From Rallus limicola (Eukaryota > Chordata > Aves > Gruiformes > Rallidae), in the NCBI GenBank assembly GCA_022605955.1, contig JAKCOZ010000250.1, positions 62,001-126,000 of the forward strand: a stretch of DNA of 64,000 nt. The letters are read 5' to 3'. The notes beneath the pieces are model-generated. The model made no database searches, was not told the DNA's origin, and worked only from the letters and a program-made list of their open reading frames with translations. Of the stretch, positions 1-11,299 are shown piece after piece; the first letter of the stretch is position 1; every line of letters starts with the position of its first letter. Position numbers and translations under genes: made by a program.

Positions 1-198
1 TGCTAGGGCCGAGAAAAGCACCGTAGGAGGTTCCAGGCATGTTCCCTCTTTCCAGGCAAAGGAAAAGGCTGAGAGCCAAAGTGACAGGGTCTGCTTGTGT
101 GTCCTGTTAGGAGGTTTCAGACAAGCTATGCCTTTCAGTCCTAGCTTCTTTACTTTGGGAGTTATTGCTGGACGTTTAGCATGTTTTGAACTGCAGTC
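1..198 (+). repeat. Reference monomer of the satellite
   Basis: Landmarks in this first copy are 'tgctagggccgag' at 1-13, 'taggaggttccaggca' at 24-39, a purine-rich stretch from the 'caaaggaaaagg' segment to 'gagagccaaag' (about 57-81), the T/C diagnostic site in 'ctgcttgtg' at 91-99, 'taggaggtttcagaca' at 108-123, the diagnostic triplet 'cagtcc' at about 136-141, the G/C site in 'tttgggagtt', 'gacgtttagcatg' near 171-183, and the PstI site CTGCAG at 191-196. A short potential hairpin, GGCT-gag-AGCC, lies in the purine-rich part. CpG sites are in 'gccgag', 'accgtag', 'gacgtt' and, in core-type monomers only, 'ctcgtg'. No promoter, splice-gene structure or RNA gene was recognised. Confidence 0.9.
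24..146 (+). repeat. Internal half-monomer similarity, offset 84 bp
   Basis: Within every monomer 'TAGGAGGTTCCAGGCA' (24-39 here) and 'TAGGAGGTTTCAGACA' (108-123) match at 14 of 16 positions. Similarity continues weakly downstream, where both are followed by a pyrimidine run and an AGGC motif ('ctttccaggc' and 'ctttcaggcc'). Both are also preceded by 'GTCTGCT', 26 bases before the first copy (counting from the previous monomer) and 19 bases before the second. This suggests that the 198-bp unit arose from an older, shorter repeat that duplicated and diverged. The similarity is read by eye and no alignment score was calculated. Confidence 0.55.
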
Positions 199-2761
199 TG
201 CTAGGGCCGAGAAAAGCACCGTAGGAGGTTCCAGGCATGTTCCCTCTTTCCAGGCAAAGGAAAAGGCTGAGAGCCAAAGTGACAGGGTCTGCTTGTGTGT
301 CCTGTTAGGGGGTTTCAGACAAGCTATGCCTTTCATGCCTAGATTCTTTACTTTGGGAGTTATTGCTGGACGTTTAGCATGTTTTGAACTGCAGTCTGCT
401 AGGGCCGAGAAAAGCACTGTAGGAGGTAGCAGGTATGTTCCCTCTTTCCAGGCAAAGGAAAAGGCTGAGCGCCAAAGTGACAGGGTCTGCTTGTGTGTCC
501 TGTTAGGGGGGTTCAGACAAGCTATGCCTTTCATGCCTAGCTTCTTTACTTTGGGAGTTATTGCTGGACGTTTAGCATGTTTTGAACTGCAGTCTGCTAG
601 GGCCGAGAAAAGCACCGTAGGAGGTTCCAGGCATGTTCCCTCTTTCTAGGCAAAGGAAAAGGCTGAGAGCCAAAGTGACAGGGTCTGCTTGTGTGTCCAT
701 TTAGGAGGTTTCAGACAAGCTATGCCTTTCAGGCCTAGCTTCTTTACTTTGGGAGTTATTGCTGGACGTTTAGCATGTTTTGAACTGCAGTCTGCTAGGG
801 CCGAGAAAAGCACCGTAGGAGGTTCCAGGCATGTTCCCTCTTTCCAGGCAAAGGAAAAGGCTGAGAGCCAAAGTGACAGGGTCTGCTTGTGTGTCCTGTT
901 AGGAGGTTTCAGACAAGCTATGCCTTTCAGTCCTAGCTTCTTTACTTTGGGAGTTATTGCTGGACGTTTAGCATGTTTTGAACTGCAGTCTGCTAGGGCC
1001 GAGAAAAGCACCGTAGGAGGTTCCAGGCATGTTCCCTCTTTCCAGGCAAAGGAAAAGGCTGAGAGCCAAAGTGACAGGGTCTGCTTGTGTGTCCTGTTAG
1101 GAGGTTTCAGACAAGCTATGCCTTTCAGTCCTAGCTTCTTTACTTTGGGAGTTATTGCTGGACGTTTAGCATGTTTTGAACTGCAGTCTGCTAGGGCCGA
1201 GAAAAGCACCGTAGGAGGTTCCAGGCATGTTCCCTCTTTCCAGGCAAAGGAAAAGGCTGAGAGCCAAAGTGACAGGGTCTGCTTGTGAGTCCTGTTAGGA
1301 GGTTTCAGACAAGCTATGCCTTTCATGCCTAGCTTCTTTACTTTGGGAGTTATTGCTGGACGTTTAGCATGTTTTGAACTGCAGTCTGCTAGGGCCGAGA
1401 AAAGCACCGTAGGAGGTTCCAGGCATGTTCCCTCTTTCCAGGCAAAGGAAAAGGCTGAGAGCCAAAGTGACAGGGTCTGCTTGTGTGTCCTGTTAGGAGG
1501 TTTCAGACAAGCTATGCCTTTCAGGCCTAGCTTCTTTACTTTGGGAGTTATTGCTGGACGGTTAGCATGTTTTGAACTGCAGTCTGCTAGGGCCGAGAAA
1601 AGCACCGTAGGAGGTTCCAGGCATGTTCCCTCTTTCCAGGCAAAGGAAAAGGCTGAGAGCCAAAGTGACAGGGTCTGCTCGTGTGTCCTGTTAGGAGGTT
1701 TCAGACAAGCTATGCCTTTCAGGCCTAGCTTCTTTACTTTGGGAGTTATTGCTGGACGTTTAGCATGTTTTGAACTGCAGTCTGCTAGGGCCGAGAAAAG
1801 CACCGTAGGAGGTTCCAGGCATGTTCCCTCTTTCCAGGCAAAGGAAAAGGCTGAGAGCCAAAGTGACAGGATCTGCTTGTGTGTCCTGTTAGGAGGTTTC
1901 AGACAAGCTATGCCTTTCAGGCCTAGCTTCTTTACTTTGGGAGTTATTGCTGGACGTTTAGCATGTTTTGAACTGCAGTCTGCTAGGGCCGAGAAAAGCA
2001 CCGTAGGAGGTTCCAGGCATGTTCCCTCTTTCCAGGCAAAGGAAAAGGCTGAGAGCCAAAGTGACAGGGTCTGCTTGTGTGTCCTGTTAGGAGGTTTCAG
2101 ACAAGCTATGCCTTTCAGGCCTAGCTTCTTTACTTTGGGAGTTATTGCTGGACGTTTAGCATGTTTTGAACTGCAGTCTGCTAGGGCCGAGAAAAGCACC
2201 GTAGGAGGTTCCAGGCATGTTCCCTCTTTCCAGGCAAAGGAAAAGGCTGAGAGCCAAAGTGACAGGGTCTGCTTGTGAGTCCTGTTAGGAGGTTTCAGAC
2301 AAGCTATGCCTTTCATGCCTAGCTTCTTTACTTTGGGAGTTATTGCTGGACGTTTAGCATGTTTTGAACTGCAGTCTGCTAGGGCCGAGAAAAGCACCGT
2401 AGGAGGTTCCAGGCATGTTCCCTCTTTCCAGGCAAAGGAAAAGGCTGAGAGCCAAAGTGACAGGGTCTGCTTGTGTGTCCTGTTAGGAGGTTTCAGACAA
2501 GCTATGCCTTTCAGTCCTAGCTTCTTTACTTTGGGAGTTATTGCTGGACGGTTAGCATGTTTTGAACTGCAGTCTGCTAGGGCCGAGAAAAGCACCGTAG
2601 GAGGTTCCAGGCATGTTCCCTCTTTCCAGGCAAAGGAAAAGGCTGAGAGCCAAAGTGACAGGGTCTGCTTGTGTGTCCTGTTAGGAGGTTTCAGACAAGC
2701 TATGCCTTTCATGCCTAGCTTCTTTACTTTGGGAGTTATTGCTGGACGTTTAGCATGTTTT

Positions 2762-3380
2762 GAACAGCAGTCTGCTACGGCCGAGAAAAGCACCGTAGGA
2801 GGTTCCAGGCATGTTCCCTCTTTCCAGGCAAAGGAAAAGGCTGAGAGCCAAAGTGACAGGGTCTGCTTGTGTGTCCTGTTAGGAGGTTTCAGACAAGCTA
2901 TGCCTTTCATGCCTAGCTTCTTTACTTTGGGAGTTATTGCTGGACGTTTAGCATGTTTTGAACTGCAGTCTGCTAGGGCCGAGAAAAGCACCGTAGGAGG
3001 TTCCAGGCATGTTCCCTCTTTCCAGGCAAAGGAAAAGGCTGAGAGCCAAAGTGACAGGGTCTGCTTGTGTGTCCTGTTAGGAGGTTTCAGACAAGCTATG
3101 CCTTTCAGGCCTAGCTTCTTTACTTTGGGAGTTATTGCTGGACGTTTAGCATGTTTTGAACTGCAGTCTGCTAGGGCCGAGAAAAGCACCGTAGGAGGTT
3201 CCAGGCATGTTCCCTCTTTCCAGGCAAAGGAAAAGGCTGAGAGCCAAAGTGACAGGGTCTGCTTGTGTGTCCTGTTAGGAGGTTTCAGACAAGCTATGCC
3301 TTTCATGCCTAGCTTCTTTACTTTGGGAGTTATTGCTGGACGTTTAGCATGTTTTGAACAGCAGTCTGCTACGGCCGAGA
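2762..3380. repeat. Local 3-monomer (594-bp) repeat pair
   Basis: Two linked variants, 'gaacAgcag' in place of 'gaactgcag' and 'gctaCggcc' in place of 'gctagggcc', occur together at about 2,764-2,779 and again at 3,358-3,373. The offset is exactly 594 bp, three monomers. The first variant destroys the PstI site in both copies. Linked rare changes repeated at an exact multiple of the monomer are the mark of a small higher-order duplication and not of independent mutation. Confidence 0.8.
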
Positions 3381-4919
3381 AAAGCACCGTAGGAGGTTCC
3401 AGGCATGTTCCCTCTTTCCAGGCAAAGGAAAAGGCTGAGAGCCAAAGTGACAGGGTCTGCTCGTGTGTCCTGTTAGGAGGTTTCAGACAAGCTATGCCTT
3501 TCATGCCTAGCTTCTTTACTTTGGGAGTTATTGCTGGACGTTTAGCATGTTTTGAACTGCAGTCTGCTAGGGCCGAGAAAAGCACCGTAGGAGGTTCCAG
3601 GCATGTTCCCTCTTTCCAGGCAAAGGAAAAGGCTGAGAGCCAAAGTGACAGGGTCTGCTTGTGTGTCCTGTTAGGAGGTTTCAGACAAGCTATGCCTTTC
3701 AGGCCTAGCTTCTTTACTTTGGGAGTTATTGCTGGACGTTTAGCATGTTTTGAACTGCAGTCTGCTAGGGCCGAGAAAAGCACCGTAGGAGGTTCCAGGC
3801 ATGTTCCCTCTTTCCAGGCAAAGGAAAAGGCTGAGAGCCAAAGTGACAGGGTCTGCTTGTGTGTCCTGTTAGGAGGTTTCAGACAAGCTATGCCTTTCAG
3901 GCCTAGCTTCTTTACTTTGGGAGTTATTGCTGGACGTTTAGCATGTTTTGAACTGCAGTCTGCTAGGGCCGAGAAAAGCACCGTAGGAGGTTCCAGGCAT
4001 GTTCCCTCTTTCCAGGCAAAGGAAAAGGCTGAGAGCCAAAGTGACAGGGTCTGCTCGTGTGTCCTGTTAGGAGGTTTCAGACAAGCTATGCCTTTCAGGC
4101 CTAGCTTCTTTACTTTGGGAGTTATTGCTGGACGTTTAGCATGTTTTGAACTGCAGTCTGCTAGGGCCGAGAAAAGCACCGTAGGAGGTTCCAGGCATGT
4201 TCCCTCTTTCCAGGCAAAGGAAAAGGCTGAGAGCCAAAGTGACAGGGGCTGCTCGTGTGTCCTGTTAGGAGGTTTCAGACAAGCTATGCCTTTCAGGCCT
4301 AGCTTCTTTACTTTGGGAGTTATTGCTGAACGTTTAGCATGTTTTGAACTGCAGTCTGCTAGGGCCGAGAAAAGCACCGTAGGAGGTTCCAGGCATGTTC
4401 CCTCTTTCCAGGCAAAGGAAAAGGCTGAGAGCCAAAGGGACAGGGTCTGCTCGTGTGTCCTGTTAGGAGGTTTCAGACAAGCTATGCCTTTCAGGCCTAG
4501 CTTCTTTACTTTGGCAGTTATTGCTGGACGTTTAGCATGTTTTGAACTGCAGTCTGCTAGGGCCGAGAAAAGCACCGTAGGAGGTTCCAGGCATGTTCCC
4601 TCTTTCCAGGCAAAGGAAAAGGCTGAGAGCCAAAGTGACAGGGTCTGCTCGTGTGTCCTGTTAGGAGGTTTCAGACAAGCTATGCCTTTCAGTCCTAGCT
4701 TCTTTACTTTGGGAGTTATTGCTGGACGTTTAGCATGTTTTGAACTGCAGTCTGCTAGGGCCGAGAAAAGCACCATAGGAGGTTCCAGGCATGTTCCCTC
4801 TTTCCAGGCAAAGGAAAAGGCTGAGAGCCAAAGTGACAGGGTCTGCTCGTGTGTCCTGTTAGGAGGTTTCAGACAAGCTATGCCTTTCAGTCCTAGCTTC
4901 TTTACTTTGGGAGTTATTG

Positions 4920-6330
4920 CTGGACGGTTAGCATGTTTTGAACTGCAGTCTGCTAGGGCCGAGAAAAGCACCGTAGGAGGTTCCAGGCATGTTCCCTCTT
5001 TCCAGGCAAAGGAAAAGGCTGAGAGCCAAAGTGACAGGGTCTGCTCGTGTGTCCTGTTAGGAGGTTTCAGACAAGCTATGCCTTTCAGGCCTAGCTTCTT
5101 TACTTTGGGAGTTATTGCTGGACGTTTAGCATGTTTGGAACTGCAGTCTGCTAGGGCCGAGAAAAGCACCGTAGGAGGTTCCAGGCATGTTCCCTCTTTC
5201 CAGGCAAAGGAAAAGGCTGAGAGCCAAAGTGACAGGGGCTGCTCGTGTGTCCTGTTAGGAGGTTTCAGACAAGCTATGCCTTTCAGGCCTAGCTTCTTTA
5301 CTTTGGGAGTTATTGCTGGACGTTTAGCATGTTTTGAACTGCAGTCTGCTAGGGCCGAGAAAAGCACCGTAGGAGGTTCCAGGCATGTTCCCTCTTTCCA
5401 GGCAAAGGAAAAGGCTGAGAGCCAAAGTGACAGGGTCTGCTCGTGTGTCCTGTTAGGAGGTTTCAGACAAGCTATGCCTTTCAGGCCTAGCTTCTTTACT
5501 TTGGGAGTTATTGCTGGACGTTTAGCATGTTTTGAACTGCAGTCTGCTAGGGCCGAGAAAAGCACCGTAGGAGGTTCCAGGCATGTTCCCTCTTTCCAGG
5601 CAAAGGAAAAGGCTGAGAGCCAAAGTGACAGGGTCTGCTCGTGTGTCCTGTTAGGAGGTTTCAGACAAGCTATGCCTTTCAGGCCTAGCTTCTTTACTTT
5701 GGGAGTTATTGCTGGACGTTGAGCATGTTTTGAACTGCAGTCTGCTAGGGCCGAGAAAAGCACCGTAGGAGGTTCCAGGCATGTTCCCTCTTTCCAGGCA
5801 AAGGAAAAGGCTGAGAGCCAAAGTGACAGGGTCTGCTCGTGTGTCCTGTTAGGAGGTTTCAGACAAGCTATGCCTTTCAGGCCTAGCTTCTTTACTTTGG
5901 GAGTTATTGCTGGACGGTTAGCATGTTTTGAACTGCAGTCTGCTAGGGCCGAGAAAAGCACCGTAGGAGGTTCCAGGCATGTTCCCTCTTTCCAGGCAAA
6001 GGAAAAGGCTGAGAGCCAAAGTGACAGGGTCTGCTCGTGTGTCCTGTTAGGAGGTTTCAGACAAGCTATGCCTTTCAGGCCTAGCTTCTTTACTTTGGGA
6101 GTTATTGCTGGACGTTTAGCATGTTTGGAACTGCAGTCTGCTAGGGCCGAGAAAAGCACCGTAGGAGGTTCCAGGCATGTTCCCTCTTTCCAGGCAAAGG
6201 AAAAGGCTGAGAGCCAAAGTGACAGGGGCTGCTCGTGTGTCCTGTTAGGAGGTTTCAGACAAGCTATGCCTTTCAGGCCTAGCTTCTTTACTTTGGGAGT
6301 TATTGCTGGACGTTTAGCATGTTTTGAACT
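4920..6330. repeat. 5-monomer (990-bp) HOR, two copies
   Basis: The ordered markers 'gacggttagc' then 'catgtttggaac' then 'caggggctgctc' occur at about 4,926, 5,131 and 5,236, and again at about 5,916, 6,121 and 6,226. The offset is 990 bp, five monomers. A further marker, 'gccaaaggga', is found at about 4,431 and 6,411, 1,980 bp or ten monomers apart. A monomer between the copies carries 'gacgttGagc' at 5,721. Confidence 0.8.
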
Positions 6331-9300
6331 GCAGTCTGCTAGGGCCGAGAAAAGCACCGTAGGAGGTTCCAGGCATGTTCCCTCTTTCCAGGCAAAGGAA
6401 AAGGCTGAGAGCCAAAGGGACGGGGTCTGCTCGTGTGTCCTGTTAGGAGGTTTCAGACAAGCTATGCCTTTCAGGCCTAGCTTCTTTACTTTGGGAGTTA
6501 TTGCTGGACGTTTAGCATGTTTTGAACTGCAGTCTGCTAGGGCCGAGAAAAGCACCGTAGGAGGTTCCAGGCATGTTCCCTCTTTCCAGGCAAAGGAAAA
6601 GGCTGAGAGCCAAAGTGACAGGGTCTGCTCGTGTGTCCTGTTAGGAGGTTTCAGACAAGCTATGCCTTTCAGGCCTAGCTTCTTTACTTTGGGAGTTATT
6701 GCTGGACGTTTAGCATGTTTTGAACTGCAGTCTGCTAGGGCCGAGAAAAGCACCGTAGGAGGTTCCAGGCATGTTCCCTCTTTCCAGGCAAAGGAAAAGG
6801 CTGAGAGCCAAAGTGACAGGGTCTGCTCGTGTGTCCTGTTAGGAGGTTTCAGACAAGCTATGCCTTTCAGGCCTAGCTTCTTTACTTTGGCAGTTATTGC
6901 TGGACGTTTAGCATGTTTTGAACTGCAGTCTGCTAGGGCCGAGAAAAGCACCGTAGGAGGTTCCAGGCATGTTCCCTCTTTCCAGGCAAAGGAAAAGGCT
7001 GAGAGCCAAAGTGACAGGGTCTGCTCGTGTGTCCTGTTAGGAGGTTTCAGACAAGCTATGCCTTTCAGGCCTAGCTTCTTTACTTTGGGAGTTATTGCTG
7101 GACGTTTAGCATGTTTTGAACTGCAGTCTGCTAGGGCCGAGAAAAGCACCGTAGGAGGTTCCAGGCATGTTCCCTCTTTCCAGGCAAAGGGAAAAGGCTG
7201 AGAGCCAAAGTGACAGGGTCTGCTCGTGTGTCCTGTTAGGAGGTTTCAGACAAGCTATGCCTTTCAGGCCTAGCTTCTTTACTTTGGGAGTTATTGCTGG
7301 ACGTTTAGCATGTTTTGAACTGCAGTCTGCTAGGGCCGAGAAAAGCACCGTAGGAGGTTCCAGGCATGTTCCCTCTTTCCAGGCAAAGGAAAAGGCTGAG
7401 AGCCAAAGTGACAGGGTCTGCTCGTGTGTCCTGTTAGGAGGTTTCAGACAAGCTATGCCTTTCAGGCCTAGCTTCTTTACTTTGGGAGTTATTGCTGGAC
7501 GTTTAGCATGTTTTGAACTGCAGTCTGCTAGGGCCGAGAAAAGCACCGTAGGAGGTTCCAGGCATGTTCCCTCTTTCCAGGCAAAGGAAAAGGCTGAGAG
7601 CCAAAGTGACAGGGTCTGCTCGTGTGTCCTCTTAGGAGGTTTCAGACAAGCTATGCCTTTCAGGCCTAGCTTCTTTACTTTGGGAGTTATTGCTGGACGT
7701 TTAGCATGTTTTGAACTGCAGTCTGCTAGGGCCGAGAAAAGCACCGTAGGAGGTTCCAGGCATGTTCCCTCTTTCCAGGCAAAGGAAAAGGCTGAGAGCC
7801 AAAGTGACAGGGTCTGCTCGTGTGTCCTGTTAGGAGGTTTAAGACAAGCTATGCCTTTCAGGCCTAGCTTCTTTACTTTGGGAGTTATTGCTGGACGTTT
7901 AGCATGTTTTGAACTGCAGTCTGCTAGGGCCGAGAAAAGCACCGTAGGAGGTTCCAGGCATGTTCCCTCTTTCCAGGCAAAGGAAAAGGCTGAGAGCCAA
8001 AGTGACAGGGTCTGCTCGTGTGTCCTGTTAGGAGGTTTCAGACAAGCTATGCCTTTCAGGCCTAGCTTCTTTACTTTGGGAGTTATTGCTGGACGTTTAG
8101 CATGTTTTGAACTGCAGTCTGCTAGGGCCGAGAAAAGCACCGTAGGAGGTTCCAGGCATGTTCCCTCTTTCCAGGCAAAGGAAAAGGCTGAGAGCCAAAG
8201 TGACAGGCTCTGCTCGTGTGTCCTGTTAGGAGGTTTCAGACAAGCTATGCCTTTCAGGCCTAGCTTCTTTACTTTGGGAGTTATTGCTGGACGTTTAGCA
8301 TGTTTTGAACTGCAGTCTGCTAGGGCCGAGAAAAGCACCGTAGGAGGTTCCAGGCATGTTCCCTCTTTCCAGGCAAAGGAAAAGGCTGAGAGCCAAAGTG
8401 ACAGGGTCTGCTCGTGTGTCCTGTTAGGAGGTTTCAGACAAGCTATGCCTTTCAGGCCTAGCTTCTTTACTTTGGGAGTTATTGCTGGACGTTTAGCATG
8501 TTTTGAACTGCAGTCTGCTAGGGCCGAGAAAAGCACCGTAGGAGGTTCCAGGCATGTTCCCTCTTTCCAGGCAAAGGAAAAGGCTGAGAGCCAAAGTGAC
8601 AGGGTCTGCTCGTGTGTCCTGTTAGGAGGTTTCAGACAAGCTATGCCTTTCAGGCCTAGCTTCTTTTCTTTGGGAGTTATTGCTGGACGTTTAGCATGTT
8701 TTGAACTGCAGTCTGCTAGGGCCGAGAAAAGCACCGTAGGAGGTTCCAGGCATGTTCCCTCTTTCCAGGCAAAGGGAAAAGGCTGAGAGCCAAAGTGACA
8801 GGGTCTACTCGTGTGTCCTGTTAGGAGGTTTCAGACAAGCTATGCCTTTCAGGCCTAGCTTCTTTACTTTGGGAGTTATTGCTGGACGTTTAGCATGTTT
8901 TGAACTGCAGTCTGCTAGGGCCGAGAAAAGCACCGTAGGAGGTTCCAGGCATGTTCCCTCTTTCCAGGCAAAGGAAAAGGCTGAGAGCCAAAGTGACAGG
9001 GTCTGCTCGTGTGTCCTGTTAGGAGGTTTCAGACAAGCTATGCCTTTCAGGCCTAGCTTCTTTACTTTGGGAGTTATTGCTGGACGTTGAGCATGTTTTG
9101 AACTGCAGTCTGCTAGGGCCGAGAAAAGCACCGTAGGAGGTTCCAGGCATGTTCCCTCTTTCCAGGCAAAGGAAAAGGCTGAGAGCCAAAGTGACAGGGT
9201 CTGCTCGTGTGTCCTGTTAGGAGGTTTCAGACAAGCTATGCCTTTCAGGCCTAGCTTCTTTACTTTGGGAGTTATTGCTGGACGTTTAGCATGTTTTGAA

Positions 9301-11299
9301 CTGCAGTCTGCTAGGGCCGAGAAAAGCACCGTAGGAGGTTCCAGGCATGTTCCCTCTTTCCAGGCAAAGGAAAAGGCTGAGAGCCAAAGTGACAGGGTCT
9401 GCTCGTGTGTCCTGTTAGGAGGTTTCAGACAAGCTATGCCTTTCAGGCCTAGCTTCTTTACTTTGGGAGTTATTGCTGGACGTTTAGCATGTTTTGAACT
9501 GCAGTCTGCTAGGGCCGAGAAAAGCACCGTAGGAGGTTCCAGGCATGTTCCCTCTTTCCAGGCAAAGGAAAAGGCTGAGAGCCAAAGTGACAGGGTCTGC
9601 TTGTGTGTCCTGTTAGGAGGTTTCAGACAAGCTATGCCTTTAAGGCCTAGCTTCTTTACTTTGGGAGTTACTGCTGGACGTTTAGCATGTTTTGAACTGC
9701 AGTCTGCTAGGGCCGAGAAAAGCACCGTAGGAGGTTCCAGGCATGTTCCCTCTTTCCAGGCAAAGGGAAAAGGCTGAGAGCCAAAGTGACAGGGTCTGCT
9801 CGTGTGTCCTGTTAGGAGGTTTCAGACAAGCTATGCCTTTCAGGCCTAGCTTCTTTACTTTGGGAGTTATTGCTGGACGTTGAGCATGTTTTGAACTGCA
9901 GTCTGCTAGGGCCGAGAAAAGCACCGTAGGAGGTTCCAGGCATGTTCCCTCTTTCCAGGCAAAGGGAAAAGGCTGAGAGCCAAAGTGACAGGGTCTGCTC
10001 GTGTGTCCTGTTAGGAGGTTTCAGACAAGCTATGCCTTTCAGGCCTAGCTTCTTTACTTTGGGAGTTATTGCTGGACGTTTAGCATGTTTTGAACTGCAG
10101 TCTGCTAGGGCCGAGAAAAGCACCGTAGGAGGTTCCAGGCATGTTCCCTCTTTCCAGGCAAAGGAAAAGGCTGAGAGCCAAAGTGACAGGGTCTGCTCGT
10201 GTGTCCTGTTAGGAGGTTTCAGACAAGCTATGCCTTTCAGGCCTAGCTTCTTTACTTTGGGAGTTATTGCTGGACGTTTAGCATGTTTTGAACTGCAGTC
10301 TGCTAGGGCCGAGAAAAGCACCGTAGGAGGTTCCAGGCATGTTCCCTCTTTCCAGGCAAAGGAAAAGGCTGAGAGCCAAAGTGACAGGGTCTGCTCGTGT
10401 GTCCTGTTAGGAGGTTTCAGACAAGCTATGCCTTTCAGGCCTAGCTTCTTTACTTTGGGAGTTATTGCTGGACGTTTAGCATGTTTTGAACTGCAGTCTG
10501 CTAGGGCCGAGAAAAGCACCGTAGGAGGTTCCAGGCATGTTCCCTCTTTCCAGGCAAAGGAAAAGGCTGAGAGCCAAAGTGACAGGGTCTGCTCGTGTGT
10601 CCTGTAAGGAGGTTTCAGACAAGCTATGCCTTTCAGGCCTAGCTTCTTTACTTTGGGAGTTATTGCTGGACGTTTAGCATGTTTTGAACTGCAGTCTGCT
10701 AGGGCCGAGAAAAGCACCGTAGGAGGTTCCAGGCATGTTCCCTCTTTCCAGGCAAAGGAAAAGGCTGAGAGCCAAAGTGACAGGGTCTGCTCGTGTGTCC
10801 TGTTAGGAGGTTTCAGACAAGCTATGCCTTTCAGGCCTAGCTTCTTTACTTTGGGAGTTATTGCTGGACGTTTAGCATGTTTTGAACTGCAGTCTGCTAG
10901 GGCCGAGAAAAGCACCGTAGGAGGTTCCAGGCATGTTCCCTCTTTCCAGGCAAAGGAAAAGGCTGAGAGCCAAAGTGACAGGGTCTGCTCGTGTGTCCTG
11001 TTAGGAGGTTTCAGACAAGCTATGCCTTTCAGGCCTAGCTTCTTTACTTTGGGAGTTATTGCTGGACGTTTAGCATGTTTTGAACTGCAGTCTGCTAGGG
11101 CCGAGAAAAGCACCGTAGGAGGTTCCAGGCATGTTCCCTCTTTCCAGGCAAAGGAAAAGGCTGAGAGCCAAAGTGACAGGGTCTGCTCGTGTGTCCTGTT
11201 AGGAGGTTTCAGACAAGCTATGCCTTTCAGGCCTAGCTTCTTTACTTTGGGAGTTATTGCTGGACGTTTAGCATGTTTTGAACTGCAGTCTGCTAGGGC

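Larger units (their letters stand above)
1..4055. repeat. Left domain: T-type monomers with cagtcc/catgcc variants
   Basis: Here the site 'ctgcTtgtg' carries T in nearly all monomers, with isolated C-type copies near 1,680 and 3,461. The 'cag[g/t]cc' site is a mixture of cagtcc, catgcc and caggcc. Rare markers include 'gtgagtcc' (1,288 and 2,278, 990 bp or five monomers apart), 'agcaggtatg' at 428, and runs of five or six G after 'gtta' near 306 and 504. There are no indels, so all monomers are exactly 198 bp. The same variant set reappears at the right end of the window but is nearly absent from the intervening 55 kb. Confidence 0.85.

Noticed and set aside
24..45. RNA polymerase III internal promoter (B box), suggested by 'ggttccaggc', which would imply a tRNA-derived repeat.
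   Set aside because: Only the first few bases agree with the B-box consensus, the essential later positions are absent, and no A box was found at a suitable distance.
60..82. Hairpin GGCT-gag-AGCC as a terminator or functional RNA structure.
   Set aside because: The stem is only four base pairs, no U-rich tail follows, and nothing indicates transcription.
1..198. CENP-B box in the monomer.
   Set aside because: The nearest stretch, 'ttctcggccc' on the reverse strand, lacks the required spacing and CGGG core.
646..7149. Reverse-strand open frame of 2,167 codons and many similar frames on both strands, considered as giant repetitive protein genes.
   Set aside because: They are frames of the satellite that stay open because the monomer is 66 codons long. 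They overlap on opposite strands, end at chance indels or substitutions, and vary mostly at amino-acid-changing positions.
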